From: Nannocystis sp. RBIL2
GTDB lineage: Bacteria > Myxococcota_A > Polyangia > Nannocystales > Nannocystaceae
Direction: 5' to 3'
NCBI RefSeq assembly: GCF_026626745.1
Contig: NZ_JAPNJW010000002.1
Span: forward strand, 4,178,151-4,242,150
Length of the DNA: 64,000 nt
Numbering within the stretch: position 1 is the first letter of the stretch; each line of letters starts with the position of its first letter. A program made the translations under genes and the position numbers. Below the pieces are notes generated by a model that did no database searches, had not been told where the DNA came from, and saw only the letters and a list, made by a program, of their open reading frames with translations. Shown one piece after another: positions 59,711 through 64,000 of the stretch.

Positions 59711-59953
59711 CGCCAGGGGGCCGGGGACCTACAAGGGAACCGGAGGCTGAATGTCGAAAGAGACCGATGAAGATCGTGAAGACCGCGGCGCGGTCGTGCT
59801 GCAACCTGAGCCGCCGGCGCGAGGGACGTTCGCGCTGCTGATCCCGAGCAACATGTATTGGCAGGCGAGCTCGTTCGGTGGGGCGCTGCGGCTGGACTTC
59901 CGGCCGATGCGGCCGAAAGAACGGGCTGGTCGCGGACGGGAGAAGGTCAAGCC

Positions 59954-60285
59954 ATGAGCAGGGCGACGGAGGCGACGTGGCGCAGGCGGGTCGACGGCTG
60001 GAGCGCCAGCGGTGAAACCTGCAAGGAGTACGCGGCGCGCATCCGGGTCAATCCGCACACCCTGGGCTGGTGGAAATGGCGGCTGCACGCGGCGCAGGCC
60101 GATGCACGCGACCAGTGCGTGAGGGACGTCGGTTTCGTCGAGGTGACGCAGGAGGTCGCCGCCTCGGTGGCCGACGAGGCCGGCGTGCTCGAGCTCGAGG
60201 TGGCCGTGTCGTGATTCGGATCCGCGGGCGCGTCGAGGCCGACATGCTCGGCCGCGTGCTCGACGTGCTGGAGGCGCGCCGATGA
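59954..60285 (+). pseudogene. IS66-type tnpA, frameshifted
   Basis: MSRATEATWRRRVDGWSASG and CKEYAARIRVNPHTLGWWKW match the HTH protein TnpA of IS66 elements. The frame stops at 60214; the family end (VIRIRGRVEADMLGRVLDVL) continues in another frame from 60211 to 60285, so a small indel splits it. The tnpB-like start overlaps the second stop as ATGA. Confidence 0.75.
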
Positions 60286-60359
60286 TCCCGGCGTCGGTGC
60301 GGATCTTCGTATGCATCGAGCCGCAGGACATGCGGCGTGGGTTTGATGCACTCGCGCTC
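60282..60359 (+). pseudogene. IS66-type tnpB, N-terminal fragment
   Basis: MIPASVRIFVCIEPQDMRRG followed by FDALAL is the conserved start of TnpB (DMRRGFDxLA). After about 26 codons the sequence becomes unrelated. The large DDE transposase tnpC is absent. Between here and 60700, a stretch near 60505-60660 reads DDPVAALAEFDRVGPLTRAH like part of a TPR-type protein, but without a start. Confidence 0.7.
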
Positions 60360-60711
60360 GGCTCTCCGCCGCTTGCGGCGTGTCGGCACCGGCACGTCGA
60401 CATCGCCTTCGACCGCCCGCTCCGGCAGCGGCGCCGATGGTCTGGCTCGGGGCGCACACGATCGGCACCAGCCGCGGCGGCGTCGAGGTCGCGCGCGTGT
60501 TCATGTGCGGCCTGGCGCACTGGTCCGCGATGACCCGGTCGCCGCGCTGGCGGAGTTCGACCGCGTGGGCCCACTCACGCGGGCCCACGCGCTGCGGCAG
60601 GTCGGTCGCGTCGCCGAGGCGCGCGCGCGGTGGGCCGCGCTGCTGGCCGCCCCCGGACCGCGGCGTTCGGCTCACGCGGCGGTGGGCGCGAGTTCTGTTA
60701 GGGTCGGCGAT

Positions 60712-61185
60712 ATGCGAATCGCCGCCGCTTCCCTCGCCTCGCTCCTGCTCGTGACTCTCGGCTGTAAGTCCGAACCTCCTCCTTCTTTCTGTTTCGCTGG
60801 ATTGAAGGAGGTCAAGGACCCGGGCCTCGGCTTCGAGGGCGTCGGTTTTCCCGCAGGCGGCATCGCGTGCGCCTCGGAGGACCCCAGGGACAGCTCGTCC
60901 GCGTACGTCGCGTACCGCGAGGGCACCGCGGAGGAGGTCGCGGCGAAGCTGGTGGCGCACATGGCCGCGGCCGGCTGGAAGGAGCTGCCGCTCCCCGCGG
61001 CCACCGAGAAGGCGAACTTCGAGATGCTCGTGGCCGGGCAGGACCCGGGGATCACGAAGCTGTTCGCCAAGGACGGCAGCCAGGAGCGCCGCCTCGGGAT
61101 CATCGAGAAGGGCGTAATTGTCCACATGCACAAGCAAGATTGCGCCCCGAAGCCGGGCGGCGCCGTGAACGACTGGTGCCAGTGA
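60712..61185 (+). CDS. Hypothetical lipoprotein
   Basis: A 157-residue protein with lipobox LLVTLGC. The mature domain has PGLGFEGVGFPAGGIACASE, VAAKLVAHMAAAGWKELPLP and a Cys pair near the C-terminus. The AAGWKE...F...KDG pattern resembles small periplasmic domains seen in many lipoproteins. It seems intact despite the surrounding remnants. Confidence 0.7.
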   Translation: MRIAAASLASLLLVTLGCKSEPPPSFCFAGLKEVKDPGLGFEGVGFPAGGIACASEDPRDSSSAYVAYREGTAEEVAAKLVAHMAAAGWKELPLPAATEKANFEMLVAGQDPGITKLFAKDGSQERRLGIIEKGVIVHMHKQDCAPKPGGAVNDWCQ

Positions 61186-61305
61186 CACCGCACCCGGCGC
61201 GGGTGGGTCACCACAGGTGGGCGTCGTGGTAGAGCGGGAGCCCCGGGTCCTGCTCGGGCAGCGGAGCAGGGGGCGGGACGGGGCGAGCTCGGCGGCTGTC
61301 CCTGC

Positions 61306-61659
61306 GTGGGTGAGATGCCAGACCTGCACGCCGCGTACGCGAAGGTGAACGGCGCCGGGCCCGGCAAGAAGAAGGACGGCCTACGTCGGCTCGGTCCGGT
61401 CGAGCGGCCGAAGATCGAGTTCGTGTCCGTTTCGCTCCACCAGAGCCCTGACGACGTCCAGGCTTTTCGCAAGGAACACTGGTCGATGCCGTGGACGCAC
61501 GCGTTCGTCGGACGTGCGCGCGAGAAGGAAGTCATGGAGACCGCGGTCCTCGTCGACGGCACCGGCGTCATCGTGGAAGTCGGCGGTGCGCTCCGGCGCG
61601 AGCGCCTGCTGCCCACACTCGAGCGGGCGCTCATGCAAGAACGATCGTCGGGGCGTTGA
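61306..61659 (+). pseudogene. Thioredoxin-like (TlpA-type) C-terminal fragment
   Basis: Reading from a GTG at 61306: EMPDLHAAYAKVNG, FVSVSLHQSPDDVQAFRKEH and SMPWTHAFVG, then a C-terminal helix. This order is that of TlpA/ResA-like thioredoxin domains after the CxxC loop. In frame upstream comes GGCPCV rather than WCGPC, with no signal, so the active-site half is lost or altered. Confidence 0.55.
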
Positions 61660-62012
61660 CTCGGCCGTATGGCCACGCCTCGACGCCGATTGCGTGGCGT
61701 GTTGGAGACGGTTCGTTCTTTCACGAAAGAATGCTCAACGAAGCGCTTCGGCAGGGCCGCCGAGATCGCCCTCGCGCAATCCGCGACCTGGTGGGCCCTG
61801 TTCCCCGCAACTTTGACCGGGGTCGGCCTCGCGGCCGGCCTCGCTACTACCGGCTAACACAAGCCCGCAGCACGCCGTGGCGAGCGTGACGAGGAGCGAG
61901 CGCTGGGGCTCGAGAGCGAGTACGGGGCCGCCCCAGGAGGCTCCTGGATTGGTGGCCATGTGGTGGCCATTCTCGGGGAATCCTGGTTCACTCCGGACCC
62001 ACGCGTGACACC

Positions 62013-62089
62013 CGCGATCCCTCTCGAAACACCCGTTTGATGGAGAATCCGCGGCTTTCGGCGAGCGGGGGTGTTTCTGAGGGATCGCG
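62013..62089. repeat. Long imperfect inverted repeat
   Basis: CGCGATCCCTC-TC-GAAACACCC at 62013-62034 is mirrored by GGGTGTTTC-T-GAGGGATCGCG at 62068-62089, with a loop of about 33 bases. GGATCGCG and CGCGATCC also pair again between about 62082 and 62109. It lies among remnants of mobile DNA and could be the end of a small element. Nothing else was seen in 61858-62154. Confidence 0.6.
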
Positions 62090-62173
62090 TCTCGATTTTG
62101 TCGCGATCCGGGCAGTTTTCGATACAACCTCTCAAATTCGGACCCGTAGTGCGGTCTAGCTGGGGCTATACAC

Positions 62174-62299
62174 CACATCACCAACGTCCGCGAGGACGGC
62201 ACCATCCCCGCGGTCGAACCGAAGAGCTGGCACTTGCTCAACACGTTCCGCACCCAGGCGCAGATCGAAGGCGGCGCGGTGAGCGACCCGCCGGGCTGA
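62174..62299 (+). pseudogene. 3' fragment copy of the FG-GAP lipoprotein gene
   Basis: ITNVREDGTIPAVEPKSWHL and LLNTFRTQAQIEGGAVSDPP then stop: nearly the same as 43494-43619, the end of the rightward FG-GAP lipoprotein. No propeller part precedes it. The copy is about 18.7 kb from the original and in the same orientation. Confidence 0.85.
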
Positions 62300-62336
62300 C
62301 ACGGCAGCAGTCGCGCCGCAGCGGGTGGAGTCCGGT

Positions 62337-62771
62337 TCAGCGGTCGGCGGACTTCCACCACCCAAAGTTGGCGGGTGCCTGGGCCACTGGCTCGATGATC
62401 TCCCACGCCTCGGCGATCAGCCCGTCCTCGAACCGCCAGATGTCGACCACCGCGATCCCCGGACCGGCGCCGGGAAGCCGGCGCTTCGAGTACATCACGA
62501 CGTGGTCGCCCGCGGCCAGCATGTGCCGGATCTCGACCTGCAGTTCGGCCATCGGCACCGGGCGCGCAGCGGCCAGCCATTCCGCCCGGGTCCGTGAGGT
62601 CGAGTCCGGCCGGTGGTGGACGAAGTCCGCTCTCAGCAGCGGTTCGAGCGTGTCGATGTCGCCCGTCTCGATCACCTTCGCCAGCGCCCGTTCGACGATG
62701 TTTCTGTTCTCCGTGGTCATGGGCGCAGTGTTTCCGCGGTCGCCACGGTTGTCGATGAACTCCGATTTCAT
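62337..62771 (-). CDS. SnoaL-like/NTF2-fold protein
   Basis: A 144-residue protein with the SnoaL-like pattern: ALAKVIETGDIDTLEPLLRA, DFVHHRPDSTSRT and VVDIWRFEDGLIAEAWEIIE. Members are polyketide cyclase-like or unknown binding proteins. The start at 62771 has GGAGCG upstream; ATG 62720 is an alternative. Divergent from the XRE regulator, which may control it. Confidence 0.85.
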   Translation of the reverse strand: MKSEFIDNRGDRGNTAPMTTENRNIVERALAKVIETGDIDTLEPLLRADFVHHRPDSTSRTRAEWLAAARPVPMAELQVEIRHMLAAGDHVVMYSKRRLPGAGPGIAVVDIWRFEDGLIAEAWEIIEPVAQAPANFGWWKSADR

Positions 62772-62806
62772 GGCGCTCCGCTCCAGGACGAGTACTCTCG
62801 ACCAGC

Positions 62807-63574
62807 GTGTACACGATCGGGGAACTCCTGCGGCAGTGGCGGCAGCGCCGGCGGCTCAGCCAGCTCGAGCTCGCGCTCGCCGCCGACGTCTCGCCCCGTC
62901 ATGTCAGCCTGGTCGAGACCGGCAGGTCCAACCCGAGCGCCGACATGGTCCTCCGGCTGGCGAAGCAGCTCGGCGTGCCGCTGCGCGAGCGCAACCGGCT
63001 GCTGCTCGCCGCGGGCTTCGCACCGCGGTATGCCGAGCGGCCGCTCGACGACGACGCGCTGTCGGCGGCCAGGGACGCGGTCGGGAGGGTACTCCGCGCG
63101 CACGAGCCGTATCCCGCGCTGGTCTTCGATCGCCGGTGGAACATCGTGATGACCAACCGTGCCGTCGACCCGTTCTTCGCGCGCGTCGCTCCCGACCTGC
63201 TGCGGCCGCCGGTCAACCTGGTGCGGCTGGGGTTGGATCCACGGGGGCTCGCCTCGCTGGTCGTCAACCTGGCCGACGTGCGCGCGGTGTTCCGCTCCCG
63301 GATCACGCGCCAGCTCGCCGCCGCTCCCGACGCCGAGCTCCTCGCGCTCTACGAGGAGCTGCTGGCGTCCGACCCCGAAGAGGCGCCGGGCCCGACGGTC
63401 GAATCCAACGTCCTGATCCCGATGATTCTCCGCGTCGACGGCCGGGAGCTGCGCCTGTTCTCGACCATCACCACGTTCGGCACCCCGATGGACATCACGC
63501 TGGACGAGATCGCAATCGAGTCGTACTACCCGGCGGACGAGGAGAGCGCCGCCTACTTCACGAGGTCCGGCTGA
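62807..63574 (+). CDS. XRE-type regulator with MmyB-like ligand domain
   Basis: A 255-residue regulator (GTG start). Residues 1-70 form an XRE HTH (LSQLELALAADVSPRHVSLV and ETGRSNPSADMVLRLAKQLG). The C-terminal domain has YPALVFDRRWNIVMTNRAVD and FFARVAP, the MmyB-like PAS-type ligand fold. Members often sit beside and control short-chain or SnoaL-like genes, as here. Confidence 0.9.
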   Translation: MYTIGELLRQWRQRRRLSQLELALAADVSPRHVSLVETGRSNPSADMVLRLAKQLGVPLRERNRLLLAAGFAPRYAERPLDDDALSAARDAVGRVLRAHEPYPALVFDRRWNIVMTNRAVDPFFARVAPDLLRPPVNLVRLGLDPRGLASLVVNLADVRAVFRSRITRQLAAAPDAELLALYEELLASDPEEAPGPTVESNVLIPMILRVDGRELRLFSTITTFGTPMDITLDEIAIESYYPADEESAAYFTRSG

Positions 63575-63760
63575 GGGTCGTTCCGGGCCCGCCACGCGAG
63601 CGCGAGTCGATCGAGAGGCAGGTCGCGGGCGGCGAAGTCCTCCACGAGGCTGGCCGAATCGTCTCGGCGGCCATGGACGAGCCGCCGGACGAGGCGGGCG
63701 AGGCTCGAATCCTGCTCACGGCCATCCACTTGCTGCTGCTCGCGTCGGTGTTCGTCGCGC
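63553..63760 (-). pseudogene. Possible 3' gene fragment
   Basis: The minus frame reads LARLVRRLVHGRRDDSASLV and DLPLDRLALAWRARNDPQPD and stops inside the end of the XRE gene. Codon use is GC3-rich and the sequence is protein-like, but upstream it decays with no start. The stretch 63575-63860 is otherwise without a recognised gene. Confidence 0.3.
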
Positions 63761-63859
63761 GACCGTCCCCATCCGCGAAGAATTCGCCGTCGAACGAAGA
63801 GCTGCAAGCACCCCCGCACGAGGTGAGCAGCCGGACGCGGCGCAGGTCGCCGAGTACGC

Positions 63860-64000
63860 GGTAGAGGTGTCCGAGGACAGCAAAGGGTCACCTGTGGTTC
63901 GGGACCTCGGGTAAAGACGCTGCGCGCCTGACGGGCGAACGCTCACCTATTTCACCGAGCAGGACGGCCTATACGGAAATACCATCACCAGCATCGTCCT
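63860..64000 (+). pseudogene. Degenerate two-component propeller fragment
   Basis: One frame gives KGHLWFGTSGKDAARLTGER; one base out of step it continues LTYFTEQDGLYGNTITSIV to the window edge. Joined, these match a regulator-propeller repeat (xGxLWFGT..G..R..G..xxxFTxxDGLxGNxIxxI) of hybrid sensor kinases. A one-base loss near 63941, and probably another near 63887, break the frame. It may continue beyond the window. Confidence 0.5.

Noticed and set aside
59751-59957. Open frame of 68 codons with a GGAGG before its ATG
   Set aside because: The protein (TFALLIPSNMYWQASSFGGA and so on) matches nothing known, and the minus strand is equally open. It lies in the IS66-like remnant, so support is too weak.
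61669-61857. Open frame of 62 codons with a hydrophobic end
   Set aside because: Too short, and no signal, family mark or clear ribosome site; probably chance in GC-rich DNA.

Overview
The window is high-GC bacterial DNA that looks like a myxobacterium, most likely of the Nannocystis type (inference). The grounds are: many lipoproteins with a lipobox followed by a long Thr/Ser/Asp low-complexity linker; FG-GAP/VCBS-type lipoproteins; a MYXO-CTERM-like C-terminus; a modular polyketide synthase; and many solitary regulators and gene remnants. No rRNA, tRNA or CRISPR array was seen.

Layout. (a) 1-13.4 kb: the 3' end of a biosynthetic gene cluster. It holds the tail of an upstream protein, two type I PKS genes (KS-AT-DH-KR-ACP and KS-AT-DH-ACP), a type II thioesterase and a cytochrome P450. 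The last three joints are overlaps or GTGA couplings, so this is one operon. A SRPBCC gene lies convergent behind it. (b) 13.4-31.5 kb: ordinary accessory genes. These are secreted and membrane proteins, a quinone reductase divergent from a LysR regulator, a glutathione S-transferase, two AraC regulators, an isochorismatase-like hydrolase, a Spo0M-like protein, a DUF1275 protein, a periplasmic rhodanese, a protein with a histone-H1-like tail, and several lipoproteins. (c) 31.5-43.6 kb: an FG-GAP lipoprotein region. A cassette encoding the C-terminal domain of one lipoprotein occurs three times. Two copies flank a clearly lower-GC gene for a two-part glycosyltransferase of unknown role. A mosaic of truncated genes and a small cysteine-rich peptide with a CS-alpha-beta (defensin-like) cysteine pattern lie next to it. 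(d) 43.6-47 kb: more lipoproteins. (e) 47.3-57.9 kb: a solitary F0 subunit a gene, a histidine kinase with an RsbRD-like N-terminus, a split helical (hemerythrin-like) gene, then a tight operon of heavy-metal P-type ATPase, wax ester synthase/DGAT, AI-2E-type permease and a CPA2 antiporter with a RCK-type tail. (f) 58-64 kb: a graveyard of remnants (integrase tail, IS66, truncated lipoprotein, thioredoxin-like tail, FG-GAP tail), then a SnoaL-like gene divergent from an XRE regulator, and a degenerate two-component propeller fragment at the edge.

The most unusual signals are short tandem repeats (exact 48-bp and 99-bp periods) inside the dehydratase domains of both PKS proteins; a scatter of CATG-centred perfect palindromes; repeated copies of gene 3' ends; the low-GC glycosyltransferase island between direct repeats; and the candidate defensin-like peptide. 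Domain calls are by motif reading only. No database search was possible.
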